Positions 25,439 to 33,927 of a DNA stretch of 34,625 bases are shown in pieces; positions within the stretch are counted from its first letter, which is position 1, and every line of letters starts with the position of its first letter. Origin of the DNA: Candidatus Saccharicenans sp. (lineage in GTDB: Bacteria > Acidobacteriota > Aminicenantia > Aminicenantales > Saccharicenantaceae); NCBI GenBank assembly GCA_026414545.1, contig JAOAIU010000043.1, positions 1-34,625 of the forward strand, given 5' to 3'. The notes beneath the pieces are model-generated. The model saw only the letters and a program-made list of their open reading frames with translations, searched no databases and was not told the origin of the DNA. The translations under genes and the position numbers were made by a program.

Positions 25439-28400
25439 ATGCCTCTGAATGAAACCGCACCGAGATTTCCCAGCAAAAGGACATGGATAATCATATTCGC
25501 CTTTCTTGTTCTTCTCTTCCTTAGCCTGGGGCTCTGGTACTTTAATCTGGAAATCCGTCATATCCGCCGGGCGGAAATTGATAAGCTGGTTTCCATCGCT
25601 GACCTGAAAATCAATACCATCAATCAATGGCGGCGGGAGCGAATGAGCGATGCCCTCAATCTTTCAGAAAGTCCGCTCTTCTCCTCAGCCCTGAAAAAAT
25701 GGATGACTGAACCAGGCAATCTCACCTTAAAGCAGGACCTCCTGGATAGCCTCTTGCTGGCCCGCAAGGCTTATGGCTATTTCGACATTCTAGTCTTGGA
25801 CCCTGAAGGCCGGCTCCTTATTTCCCTGAGGCCAGAAGTTGAACCACTGCCGGCTCAACTAAAAGAAAGCCTGCCAACATCCCTCTTGAAAAATGAAGCA
25901 GTCCTGACAGACCTTTACCAGAGCGATTCGGGAGAAATTTTCATCGATTGTATTGCTCCAATCATAGCCAGAGACGGCTCCATCCCTGGTCTGGTGGTTC
26001 TCAGAAGTAATGCCAGAGATTTCTTATTCCCGCTAATTCAATCCTGGCCCACGCCCAGCAAGACAGCAGAGACCCTCCTGGTCAAGCGCGAAGGGGATGA
26101 AGTGGTCTACCTGAACGAACTGCGCCATCGCAAACATACCGCCCTCGCCCTTCGCCTGCCGTTGAGCGAAACTTCGGTCCCGGCTGTTCAGGCCGTTCTG
26201 GGTAGGGAAGGGATATGGGAGGGCCGGGATTACCGTGGTCAGAGAGTCCTGGCTGACCTTCGGCCAGTCCCCGATTCTTCCTGGTTCGTGGTGGCCAAGG
26301 TTGATAGGGATGAAATTCTGAGCGAAGCTCGCCACCACGGAGGCGCTGTCATCGTTATCATTGGGCTGCTTATCATCCTGGGGGCGGTACTGGTCTACTC
26401 TGGTTATTATCAGCAAAAGATGCGCTATTTCCGTTCACTTTTTGAAGCTGAAAAGAAAAAGCGGGAAGCCCAGGAGGAACTTCGAACCACCCTCTACAGT
26501 ATTGGCGATGCGGTGATCACCTCAGGCACCGATGGACTGGTCAAAATGATGAACCCGGTGGCTGAGCGTCTCACCGGCTGGTCCGAGGAAGAAGCCGTTG
26601 GGAGGCCTCTTAAGGACGTATTTAATATCATCAATGAAGAAACCAGAACCCCGGTCCAGGACCCGGTGGAGCGGGTTATAAAAGAAGGAGTTGTGGTCGG
26701 CCTGGCCAACCATACTCTCCTCATTTCTCGCTACGGGCAGGAAATTCCGATCGCCGATGCCGGGGCCCCCATCCGTGGCCTCGGAGGAGAAATCTCCGGT
26801 GTGGTTCTGGTATTCCGGGACCAGACTCAGGAAAGGCTGGCCCAACGGGCTCTGGAGGAAAGTGAGGAGAAATACCGGATCCTGGTGGAAAATTCCCATG
26901 CCGGCGTTCTGATCGTTGGCCAGGATTACAAATTTGTTTATGCAAACCAGAAACTGTGCGAAATGCTGGGCCGTCCCCCGGAAGAAATTATCGGGCATGA
27001 TTTCCGGGAATTCCTGGACGAGGAGTCGCTGGCCGTGGTGACCGACCGCTATCAGCGGCGTCAAAGGGGGGAGGACGTTCCCAGTCGTTACGAATTCAAC
27101 ATCGTCCGCAAGGATGGCCAGAAGAGACGGGTTGAAATAATCTCGGCCATAGTCAGGGATTCGAAGGGAAAAACTGTTACCGTGGCTCAGCTCCTCGATA
27201 TCACCGAGCAGAAACGGGCTGAAGAAGCCCTGCGGGCCAGCGAGGAAAAATACCGCATCCTGCACGAATTCGCCGGCGAGGCCATCTTCACCTATACCCT
27301 GGACCTGAAACTGCTGGAGATAAACCGGGCGGCCTGCGATTTTGTCGGCCAGAGTCGGGAGGAGTTGCTCGGCCAGGATATCCTGGAACTGAATGTTCTG
27401 CACCCGGACGACAGGGAAAAAGCCATCGAGAACTTAAAGGCGCTAATCAAAAGTGGCCGGGGAATTTTCGTTGATAAACTCCGCTTCAGGGGGCGGAATG
27501 GTCTCTACAGCACCTTTCTGGTGACCTCAACCCCGGTAGTGCGTAATGGGGAAATCGTGGCCATCACCAACGTCTGTCGAGACATAACCCTTGAAGAAAA
27601 GCTCCATGCCGAGCTGGAAGCTTCAGAAAGAAAATACCGCTTCCTGTTCAACGCCGGCAACGATGCCATCTTTGTTCACAGGCTGACCCCCGACCTCCAT
27701 CCCGGAAAGTTCATCGAGGCCAACGAGCTGGCTTCCAAGCTTACCGGTTACTCCAAGCCTGAACTGATGGAGCTGACCCCGATGGACCTGGTGGTGCCAG
27801 AGGAGAGAAAACTGGTTCTGGAATCAAACCAGGAAATCATCGAAAGGAAGCAGCGCATTTTTGAACGAACTCTGCTGGCCAAGGATGGCCAGAGAATACC
27901 CTGCGAGATTTCCTCCCATTTCTTTACCCTCAATGGTGAGCCGACCATCATGTCCATAGCCAGGGATATAACCGAAAGAAAAAGGGTCGAGGCCGAGCTC
28001 AGGGCGGCCCTGAAGGAAAAGGATGTCATGCTGCGGGAAATCCATCACCGGGTAAAAAATAATATGCAGATCATGTCCAGCCTGTTGCGCCTGCAAATGG
28101 CCCAGTTGGCTGATAGCCAAGCCCGGGAAGCCTTCAGGAAGAGCCAGGCCAGGATTCAATCTATGGCCATGATTCACGAGAGGCTTTATCAGTCCGGTAA
28201 CCTGGCCGGCATCGATTTTGCTGATTACGTGGAGAAGCTGGTTACCCATCTTTATGTGGTTTATGAAGTAGACCATGAGCGAGTCCGATTCAAGAATGAG
28301 ACCGAAGCGGTCGGCCTGGATATCAACCAGGCCATTCCCTGCGGTCTGATAGTCAGCGAGCTGGTTTCCAATGCTCTAAAGCACGCTTTCCCGGGAAAGA

Positions 28401-28612
28401 GAAAGGGCGAACTGATAGTCAGGATGTGGCGGGACAACGAAGGCAAGATACATCTTGTAGTTAAGGATACTGGAAAAGCCCTTCCGGCCAGTATTGACAT
28501 ATATAAATCGGAAACTCTGGGCTTTCAAATTGTCAATGACCTTACCAGGCAGTTAGACGGAATGTTGCAATACCGCCGCGACGGCGGCAACGAGTTTGAG
28601 CTAATCTTTTAA
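25439..28612 (+). CDS. Membrane sensor histidine kinase with four PAS domains (HisKA_2 type)
   Basis: A 1057-residue protein starting at an ATG with a strong site (GGAGGAG). One membrane helix (about 14-36) and a second (about 300-325) enclose an external sensor region of some 260 residues, probably Cache-like. Four PAS domains follow in the cytoplasm (about 345-465, 473-595, 598-718 and 725-853); three begin with the repeated phrase ESEEKYR/ASEEKYR/ASERKYR. The phosphoacceptor region LREIHHRVKNNMQI places the probable phosphorylated His at 870 (HisKA_2 class). An HATPase domain ends the protein, with N-box SELVSNALKHAFP and VKDTGKALP. No response regulator lies nearby, so its partner is encoded elsewhere. 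The signal is unknown. A hairpin with six T closes the gene. Confidence 0.93.
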   Translation: MPLNETAPRFPSKRTWIIIFAFLVLLFLSLGLWYFNLEIRHIRRAEIDKLVSIADLKINTINQWRRERMSDALNLSESPLFSSALKKWMTEPGNLTLKQDLLDSLLLARKAYGYFDILVLDPEGRLLISLRPEVEPLPAQLKESLPTSLLKNEAVLTDLYQSDSGEIFIDCIAPIIARDGSIPGLVVLRSNARDFLFPLIQSWPTPSKTAETLLVKREGDEVVYLNELRHRKHTALALRLPLSETSVPAVQAVLGREGIWEGRDYRGQRVLADLRPVPDSSWFVVAKVDRDEILSEARHHGGAVIVIIGLLIILGAVLVYSGYYQQKMRYFRSLFEAEKKKREAQEELRTTLYSIGDAVITSGTDGLVKMMNPVAERLTGWSEEEAVGRPLKDVFNIINEETRTPVQDPVERVIKEGVVVGLANHTLLISRYGQEIPIADAGAPIRGLGGEISGVVLVFRDQTQERLAQRALEESEEKYRILVENSHAGVLIVGQDYKFVYANQKLCEMLGRPPEEIIGHDFREFLDEESLAVVTDRYQRRQRGEDVPSRYEFNIVRKDGQKRRVEIISAIVRDSKGKTVTVAQLLDITEQKRAEEALRASEEKYRILHEFAGEAIFTYTLDLKLLEINRAACDFVGQSREELLGQDILELNVLHPDDREKAIENLKALIKSGRGIFVDKLRFRGRNGLYSTFLVTSTPVVRNGEIVAITNVCRDITLEEKLHAELEASERKYRFLFNAGNDAIFVHRLTPDLHPGKFIEANELASKLTGYSKPELMELTPMDLVVPEERKLVLESNQEIIERKQRIFERTLLAKDGQRIPCEISSHFFTLNGEPTIMSIARDITERKRVEAELRAALKEKDVMLREIHHRVKNNMQIMSSLLRLQMAQLADSQAREAFRKSQARIQSMAMIHERLYQSGNLAGIDFADYVEKLVTHLYVVYEVDHERVRFKNETEAVGLDINQAIPCGLIVSELVSNALKHAFPGKRKGELIVRMWRDNEGKIHLVVKDTGKALPASIDIYKSETLGFQIVNDLTRQLDGMLQYRRDGGNEFELIF

Positions 28613-28616
28613 TTTG

Positions 28617-28642
28617 GGGACACCGCACAGTGTCCCTTTTTT
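28617..28642 (+). terminator. GGGACAC/GTGTCCC hairpin with T6 tract (copy 7)
   Basis: A perfect 7-bp stem (28617-28623 with 28630-28636), loop CGCACA, then TTTTTT. It starts four bases after the histidine kinase stop and is a convincing intrinsic terminator. Confidence 0.85.
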
Positions 28643-28690
28643 AGCCTTGATTCGGTTCTGTTATATGGGGAAAAGTCTGGCCAACAACGG

Positions 28691-28712
28691 GGGAAAGTGT
28701 AGGCTGTTTCCC
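28691..28712. repeat. Decayed hairpin GGGAAA/TTTCCC (copy 8)
   Basis: GGGAAA at 28691-28696 pairs with TTTCCC at 28707-28712, with GTGTAGGCTG between. It resembles the GGGGACAC family with changed stem bases and lies seven bases beyond the stop of the minus-strand RraA gene. It has no T-tract on that strand. Confidence 0.4.
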
Positions 28713-28718
28713 TTTGTA

Positions 28719-29594
28719 TTATTTCTTGACGGTAGCGTCTTCTCTTAATCCCGTCTTTTTGTAAAGTTCGCGGCGGCCGGCCTTGTCAGCTTCCATGATC
28801 TTTCTGGCATACCTGGCCACTTCTTCGGCCTTAGCCCTGGGTACCACGACGACACCGTCCCCGTCTGCCACGACTACGTCGCCGGGAATGACCAGGACTC
28901 CGCCACAGACCACCGGCCGGTTGACCGATTCCAGTTCGTTACGGCCGGGACGGATTCCGCGGCCGGGTTGGCGGTAGTAGAGCGGCACGCCTTCAACCGT
29001 GATTTCATCCGTGTCCCTGGCTGAGCCGCTGGTCACCACGCCCACGCAACCGAGACTCTTCCATTCCAGGATGTTGTAGGAGCCGATGGAGCCGGTGTCG
29101 GTTTCAGGAGAATCCTCTATTACCAGGGCCGTCCCTTTGCGGATGAGCCGGCTGAAAAGTTCTGCCGACAGCTTCTCGTACCAGTCCCCGGCCCAGCGGT
29201 CATAGTCTTCGGTGCTCAGCCCGGTAGGGAAGGGTCGCTGCGTAGGAACATATCTGGCAGTAACGGCAATGCCCACGAACCTGTGAGTGAACTTCTGGAC
29301 ATCGCGCCACAGCGGATGGATTTCAGGGTCCATCAGTCCTGTGTTCTTTAATCCGACTGCGTCCATTCCGTCGGAGACGTCGGCCACCCGCAGTCCCTTG
29401 AACAATTCCAATAACCGCTGGTCCTCGGCTTCGGAATAAACCGGCGTGGGGATGAAGTTCATCCCGCGCCGCAAGGCTTCTTCCGTCGAGGTCTTTTCAT
29501 CCAGAACCTGAGCTGAAGCCGGCGGGGTCTTTAAAGAAGTGATTAAGACCAGGGCCAGTGAGATGCCAAGAATTCTTGTTGCGGTCAGCTTCAT
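28719..29594 (-). CDS. Exported RraA-family protein (HMG/oxaloacetate aldolase-like)
   Basis: A 291-residue protein of the RraA/dimethylmenaquinone-methyltransferase-like fold. Landmarks are ADVSDGMDAVGL, SLGCVGVVTSGSARDTDE and PGDVVVADGDGVVVVP. Family members are metal-dependent aldolases or decarboxylases for 4-hydroxy-4-methyl-2-oxoglutarate and oxaloacetate, or RNase E inhibitors. The usual length is 160-240 residues and the location cytoplasmic. Here there is a clear signal peptide (residues 1-29, ending ASA-Q), so the protein should act outside the cytoplasm, which is unusual. The ATG at 29594 has GGAG nine bases upstream; the ATG at 29600 lies too close (three bases). It is monocistronic with its own promoter. 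Fold secure, substrate unknown. Confidence 0.85.
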   Translation of the reverse strand: MKLTATRILGISLALVLITSLKTPPASAQVLDEKTSTEEALRRGMNFIPTPVYSEAEDQRLLELFKGLRVADVSDGMDAVGLKNTGLMDPEIHPLWRDVQKFTHRFVGIAVTARYVPTQRPFPTGLSTEDYDRWAGDWYEKLSAELFSRLIRKGTALVIEDSPETDTGSIGSYNILEWKSLGCVGVVTSGSARDTDEITVEGVPLYYRQPGRGIRPGRNELESVNRPVVCGGVLVIPGDVVVADGDGVVVVPRAKAEEVARYARKIMEADKAGRRELYKKTGLREDATVKK

Positions 29595-29635
29595 GGTCAT
29601 AAACTCCGTTGCCTGATTTTTTATCTTTTAACCGC

Positions 29636-29665
29636 TTTATATAATGCCCCTGCCTGCCTCGTCAA
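29636..29665 (-). promoter_or_regulatory. Candidate sigma-70 promoter of the RraA-like gene
   Basis: On the minus strand TTGACG (29665-29660) is followed after 16 or 18 bp by TATATA/TATAAA (29643-29636). The start codon lies about 40 bases downstream, with GGAG between. Confidence 0.65.
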
Positions 29666-29893
29666 GCCTCCGAAACAAAAGGTGAGTTCGCATTTCTCGT
29701 CATCCCAGTATGAACCAGGAAAGCCTTCGCCCCAAGAATGGCCAGAAGAAATTGGGCGATACATGTATTTATTGAAGAAAATAGCCTAAAAATGCTGATA
29801 TTAACAGCAAATCTCTATGCATTTTTCTTATTGGATAACTGCCCCCCATAGTTAGCTATAAGAAAGTCTTATAAGGTGCCTCAACTGTCTTAA

Positions 29894-29917
29894 ATAAAGA
29901 AATGAATAAAGAAATGA
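29894..29917 (+). repeat. Two tandem copies of ATAAAGAAATGA
   Basis: The 12-bp unit is repeated exactly at 29894-29905 and 29906-29917, followed by a run of A. It is a short AT-rich tandem repeat in the divergent spacer; the role is unknown. Confidence 0.6.
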
Positions 29918-29955
29918 GTAAAAAAATAAGAGACAGCAATGGTAATTTGCTTCTA

Positions 29956-29984
29956 TTGACACCAAAACAACATCGGATTAGTCT
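29956..29984 (+). promoter_or_regulatory. Candidate promoter of the conserved unknown gene
   Basis: A perfect TTGACA at 29956-29961, 17 bp, then TAGTCT at 29979-29984 (weak -10). The ATG is about 50 bases downstream with AGGGAG before it. Confidence 0.42.
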
Positions 29985-30035
29985 GGTCTTCAGCGGGGAA
30001 ATAGCCCGGCCAGGTCGGGCAGAAAGGGAGCAACA

Positions 30036-30575
30036 ATGAATCCAGAGGTAATCATGGTCAACAGGGCGCCGGTTTTGACTCTCTGGGCCGCCGTTGTAGC
30101 CGAGCGACTCGGTTTCGACCGGGACGAGGCCTTATCCCTGGGGAAAGCCCTGGCCGGCCTCAATGCCCAGTCAAAAGGCCGAAGCCTCGGGATTTTCAAA
30201 CCGGTAGAGCACCGGAAAGAGCTGGCCGAGAAAAAAGCCAGGCCCGGGGAAGAATTCTGGATAGAACTCCTGGGCCGTCCCATCCCGGCCCGAATCACAG
30301 ACCATGGCCTCCGCGCCGTAATCAAGGGCAGGCCAATCGAACCGGATGGAGTCAGCCGCTATCTTCAGGAAAAATTCGGGCCGAGGCTCGAGTCCGTCAA
30401 AGAAGCCATGCTGGCCCTGGCCCGGGCTTTTAAGGCGGAGGAGCTGGCGTCCAAAGCTTATTCACTCTACGAGCAATTCCGCCCGGAAATTCCTCCCGGC
30501 CTGAAAGGATGGGGAGCGAAGGGTGAACTGAAGCTTGACCTCATCCGCAGGCTATCTCGCCAATCTCAATCTTAG
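30036..30575 (+). CDS. Conserved soluble protein of unknown function
   Basis: A 179-residue protein with an ATG preceded by AGGGAG at about five to seven bases. The N-terminal part, APVLTLWAAVVAERLGFDRD followed by ALSLGKALAGLNAQSKGRS, is of a kind I have seen in uncharacterised proteins of many bacteria, but I cannot name the family. The second part is basic and helical (VKEAMLALARAFKAEELASK, then SLYEQFRPEIPPGLKGWGAKG). No signal peptide, membrane segment or catalytic motif is visible. The repeated Lys/Arg and the helical content would allow nucleic-acid or protein binding; this is only a guess. It converges with the GH16 gene, 29 bases apart, with no terminator between. Confidence 0.75.
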   Translation: MNPEVIMVNRAPVLTLWAAVVAERLGFDRDEALSLGKALAGLNAQSKGRSLGIFKPVEHRKELAEKKARPGEEFWIELLGRPIPARITDHGLRAVIKGRPIEPDGVSRYLQEKFGPRLESVKEAMLALARAFKAEELASKAYSLYEQFRPEIPPGLKGWGAKGELKLDLIRRLSRQSQS

Positions 30576-30604
30576 TTATCCGCGGGCGGGCAGAGAAACT
30601 TCGG

Positions 30605-32584
30605 TCATTCGACGGCCAAAACGACATGCTTGAGTCGCTGGCGCTTCCAGGTGTAGCTAATATGGACCAGGCCGTCGCCCGCCTGGATGACAGCTGGATA
30701 TGAAAATTCCGCGCCCGTTTCATTTTCGAGTTCAAGCTTTTTTTCCCAGGTTTTACCATCGCGACTTTCAGCCACGGCCAGGATGTGACGCCCCTGTTTT
30801 ATCGGATTGTAAACAAGAAGATGCCTGCCATCCCTCAGGGTCAGGGCGTCGATTCCGCTGTCGGGGTTGGGTATTTCTGTCGGTTTAAGCTGGGTCCAGC
30901 GAGTCGGGTCTGAGGGTTCAGACCAGGCTTCCATCAGCCGGCCCTGTTTCGACCGGCAGAGAATCTGGAAGCGCCCGTCCGGATGCTTCAGGATGGCTGG
31001 CTGAATGGCCTGGATATCAGGAGGAGTATTGAGGGCGGGGGAGCGGTGCCACCCTTCAAGCGGATTTTCTGTCCATTCCATATGCACCTGCCAGCCCTTA
31101 TCCTCTGTGCTCGAGCCGCAGAGAAGGGGTCCATCTTCAAGTTCCACCGGTTTGTTCTTTATCGGGCCGAGAATGCCTTCGGGCAAACGGTAAGCCTTAC
31201 TCCAGGTTCTACCGTCATCCCTGGAAATCTTCAGCATCCCCCACCAGGAAGCCGGGCTTGGCCCAACCTTGTAAAAGAGCAACATTTCTCCGCTCTGTTT
31301 CTTGAAGAGTACCGGATTCCAGCAGGGGTAGCGCCGGGCAGAGGGCGAAACCGCAGATTCTTTTTCCCGCGTCATTATCTTTCTGCCATTATGGCCCGGA
31401 GCTTGTGGCGGCTCGGGCTTTTCGGATGCTGGTTCTTCCACGATTCCGGTGGCCACTTCCTGTGGCGCCGACCATTTTTTCCCGTCGAAGCGGGCCATCC
31501 ATATTCCCACATCTTTTGCTCCTTCGGCCGACCCGCCAAACCAGGCAGCCAGCAGCCCGTCATCGCTCTCAACTATGGTTGAAGCATGGCAGGAGGCAAA
31601 GGGCGCCTGTTCAAAGATGAATTCACTGCGAAGGATCTTGAAGCCCGAAGAAGCGCCGATGTCAGCCTTTCTCTTATAGACCCGGACATAGTCATAGACC
31701 ACCGCGTCGGGAAAAACACCCAGAGCCGGGTCACCGCCCCAGCCGGTTAGCTCGGTTGATAGAATCAGGTACTGAGGCCGACGGGAAACGGCAGTTCTCG
31801 TCCTCCAGGTTTCCTTTCCGTCTATGTAGAAAATATATTCGTCTGGTGTCCACTCCAGGCCGAAAGTATGGAAACCGCTCTCGATGCCAGCCACTGAAAT
31901 TTCGGCCCCTTCCTGCCGGTGGTCTTGGCCGTAACCACCCCAGTGCACCGTGTGATAGATGATTCCCGGGGTGCGGCGATGGTACTCGAAGATGTCTATT
32001 TCGGCGCCGTTTGCGGCCGGGTCGCCGCCCTTGTTCATGTCGGGCGACTGCAACCAGAAAGCCACGTGCGGACCGACCTGGCTGTTCATCCTGGCCCGGC
32101 ATTCAAAATACCCATAGGTGGTTTCAAATAGTCCCTCGGTCCCGAGCTGGCCGACATGGTATTTTCCGTCAGCGTCCTTTACAACGCTTATTGACAGGTG
32201 TCCCCGGCCATCGAGCGAGATGGTGCGTCGGGAAACCGTGGCCAGGGCCCTGACCGTGCCCTCGGCCCGGAAATTCCATTTGCCCCGGTCGATTTCTGAG
32301 CCGTCAAACTCGTCCTGCCAGACCAGCTCATAGCCGGACAGGATATGGGCCGGTGTCTGCGGTGAGGTGTTAAACTGTTTATAGATTTCTCTATTTGTCG
32401 GACCGGTGCCGCAGGAAACTAGAGCAAAGCCTAAGACTAAAGCAAGAGCAGAAGGCAGACCGGGAAGTGGCCATTTTATTCTGTGGCTATGGGAAGTCTT
32501 TTGTTGGTCGGAATTTCCCGGCCCCGTAAGGAGAATTAAGAGTTTCTTACTGATGAATCGAGAAATATTGTTTGTGTCACTCAT
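30605..32584 (-). CDS. Lipoprotein fusing a GH16 glycoside hydrolase to a sialidase-like BNR propeller
   Basis: A 659-residue protein. A hydrophobic segment ending in the lipobox LVSC (Cys58) indicates a lipoprotein, though the preceding n-region is unusually long (about 45 residues) and no later start codon is available in frame. Residues about 83-310 are a GH16 jelly roll, opening with YELVWQDEFDGSEIDRGKW and carrying the catalytic motif EIDIFE (Glu195 nucleophile, Glu200 acid/base). GH16 enzymes cut beta-1,3/1,4-glucans, laminarin, agars or carrageenans. Residues about 325-659 are a BNR_2-type six-bladed propeller (CHASTIVESDDGLLAAWFGG, later ISRDDGRTWS), as in sialidase-like enzymes. Acting together on one surface polysaccharide is plausible. 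The Shine-Dalgarno site is poor. Domains secure; substrates unknown. Confidence 0.88.
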   Translation of the reverse strand: MSDTNNISRFISKKLLILLTGPGNSDQQKTSHSHRIKWPLPGLPSALALVLGFALVSCGTGPTNREIYKQFNTSPQTPAHILSGYELVWQDEFDGSEIDRGKWNFRAEGTVRALATVSRRTISLDGRGHLSISVVKDADGKYHVGQLGTEGLFETTYGYFECRARMNSQVGPHVAFWLQSPDMNKGGDPAANGAEIDIFEYHRRTPGIIYHTVHWGGYGQDHRQEGAEISVAGIESGFHTFGLEWTPDEYIFYIDGKETWRTRTAVSRRPQYLILSTELTGWGGDPALGVFPDAVVYDYVRVYKRKADIGASSGFKILRSEFIFEQAPFASCHASTIVESDDGLLAAWFGGSAEGAKDVGIWMARFDGKKWSAPQEVATGIVEEPASEKPEPPQAPGHNGRKIMTREKESAVSPSARRYPCWNPVLFKKQSGEMLLFYKVGPSPASWWGMLKISRDDGRTWSKAYRLPEGILGPIKNKPVELEDGPLLCGSSTEDKGWQVHMEWTENPLEGWHRSPALNTPPDIQAIQPAILKHPDGRFQILCRSKQGRLMEAWSEPSDPTRWTQLKPTEIPNPDSGIDALTLRDGRHLLVYNPIKQGRHILAVAESRDGKTWEKKLELENETGAEFSYPAVIQAGDGLVHISYTWKRQRLKHVVLAVE

Positions 32585-32607
32585 GCTTCTTGTGCAGTCA
32601 AAACCAT

Positions 32608-32613
32608 ATTATA
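32608..32613 (-). promoter_or_regulatory. Possible -10 box (TATAAT) of the GH16 fusion gene
   Basis: A perfect TATAAT on the minus strand, 24 bases before the ATG. The best -35 at 18 bp is only TTCATT, so this is a tentative promoter. Confidence 0.3.
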
Positions 32614-32925
32614 GCTACAATTAACATCCAGAATGAAAGTATTCCTTATGGTGTGAACATTGAGTCGTTTTATTAAGCCTTCATTGAGAAAAAAGGGTCA
32701 GGAGAGCGTATCCACTTTTTATGGTTATGTCTTTAACTAATCCTATGAAAAAAGAGGGTCGGATCATTGATGACATCTTGGTCGGCTTGAGATTATCAGC
32801 GGACTTCTTTTGACCGCAGAATTCCAGTCTGAGCTGGCAGGCTTTGACTGCAGCTGGATTAACCAACAACGGGCAGGTAAATCTGTACCCCGCCTTTTAA
32901 GGTCAATTCAACTGCCATGGATTAA

Positions 32926-32944
32926 GGTCTGGCCTGGCCGGACC
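32926..32944 (-). terminator. GC-rich hairpin downstream of the GerW/TPR gene
   Basis: GGTCTGGCC faces GGCCGGACC almost perfectly around one base; on the minus strand it is followed by TTAAT. It lies about 20 bases after the gene's stop. The T run is poor, so termination is uncertain. It is not of the GGGGACAC family. Confidence 0.4.
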
Positions 32945-32963
32945 TGACTATAGTTCTGGCGTC

Positions 32964-33917
32964 TTACTTTATTTCAGAGAGCGCTTTGGCTGCCTCAGGA
33001 TAATTCGGGCGCAGTTTTAGTGCCTTTTCATAGGCCACTTTGGCCTTATCGTTTAATCCCTTTTTCTTGTAGGCTTCACCCAGGTAGTAGTAGGCTTCGG
33101 CCGATGGCTTTTTCTTGCAGGCCGCCTCAAAGTCTTCGATAGCTCCGTCTATACTACCACCAAACTGCGGTGGTGTCATCATCCTGCCCATCCCCCGTCC
33201 GAAATGAGCATCAGCATTTTCGGGGTCAAGGGCCAGGGCTTTTTCGTATTCTTGCATGGCGGCCATTCCATATTTCATCATATTAAGTGGGTTGCCCTGG
33301 GCCATCCGGCCGAGGATATTCCCTTTCCAGGCGTGAAGGTCGGCGTTATCAGGAGCCTTGCTGAGAAGGAAATCGGCCATGTCGTTGGCCTCACTGTATC
33401 GTCCTTCCTGGAATAGTTTCTTCATTTCATCGGGAGAAGCATTCTGGAATGAGGCCGGGGGCCTGGGTTCGCCTTTTTCCCCACCTGGTGGAGCTGGGGC
33501 CATCTTTGCACTCGTTGATTTCCCGCCTATTAGTTCTGGCAACATCTTTAGAATGACTGGCAACATTTCTTGAAGAAACGAAGGCTTCTTTTCTTCTTCA
33601 GGGAAGAGCTCGACTCTTACGTTTTCGTTTTCAATAATCAGAATGCCAAGGGGGATGGTTTTCCCACCCATTCCACCCCCATAACCCATTGTGGCTCCTC
33701 CGCCACCCAGGCCGAAAGATATCTTGCCAAAGGGAATAATGATTGTTTCGCCAACCTGGATAGGGTTACCGAGAACGGAGCCGGACTTAAGTATGGAGCT
33801 GAGTCTGTCAAAAGTGGTCAAAGGTTGTTCGAGCGGCGTCGTGGTTTGAGCCAGAGCCAAGCTGCCCAGAACCAAAGCCAGAGTTAAGCCCAGAATTATA
33901 AACCGTTGTGTTTTCAT
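32964..33917 (-). CDS. Exported GerW/YtfJ-like protein with C-terminal TPR repeats
   Basis: A 317-residue protein. I start it at the ATG at 33917, which has AAGGAG at seven to eight bases and opens a clear signal peptide (MKTQRFIILGLTLALVLG, cleavage near ALA-Q at 23); a longer frame to 34013 only adds out-of-frame sequence of the upstream gene. Residues about 50-110 match the GerW (sporulation YtfJ) pattern: VGETIIIPFGKISFGLGGGG, later PLGILIIENENVRVE. A Pro/Gly-rich linker follows. From about 165 to the end there are TPR motifs (AMQEYEKALALDPENADAHF, then AKVAYEKALKLRPNYPEAAK). TPRs bind proteins. It is the second gene of a pair; its ribosome site overlaps the stop of the upstream gene, ten bases away. 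The function outside sporulation is unknown. Confidence 0.82.
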   Translation of the reverse strand: MKTQRFIILGLTLALVLGSLALAQTTTPLEQPLTTFDRLSSILKSGSVLGNPIQVGETIIIPFGKISFGLGGGGATMGYGGGMGGKTIPLGILIIENENVRVELFPEEEKKPSFLQEMLPVILKMLPELIGGKSTSAKMAPAPPGGEKGEPRPPASFQNASPDEMKKLFQEGRYSEANDMADFLLSKAPDNADLHAWKGNILGRMAQGNPLNMMKYGMAAMQEYEKALALDPENADAHFGRGMGRMMTPPQFGGSIDGAIEDFEAACKKKPSAEAYYYLGEAYKKKGLNDKAKVAYEKALKLRPNYPEAAKALSEIK

Positions 33918-33927
33918 GGTTGACTCC

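Larger units (their letters stand above)
29595..30035. other. Divergent spacer between RraA-like gene and conserved unknown gene
   Basis: These 441 bases are AT-rich and contain one promoter candidate for each flanking gene (listed separately) and a short tandem repeat. No frame with protein-like content and a ribosome site was seen. Confidence 0.55.
32585..32963. other. Spacer between GH16 fusion and GerW/TPR gene
   Basis: These 379 bases hold the weak promoter of the GH16 gene at the left and a GC-rich hairpin near 32926-32944 at the right. A minus-strand 62-codon frame inside it has no ribosome site or family-like sequence and is not called. Confidence 0.5.

Noticed and set aside
26522-27403. 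Long minus-strand frame of 293 codons inside the histidine kinase gene.
   Set aside because: A shadow of the PAS-coding region with no recognisable domain or ribosome site.
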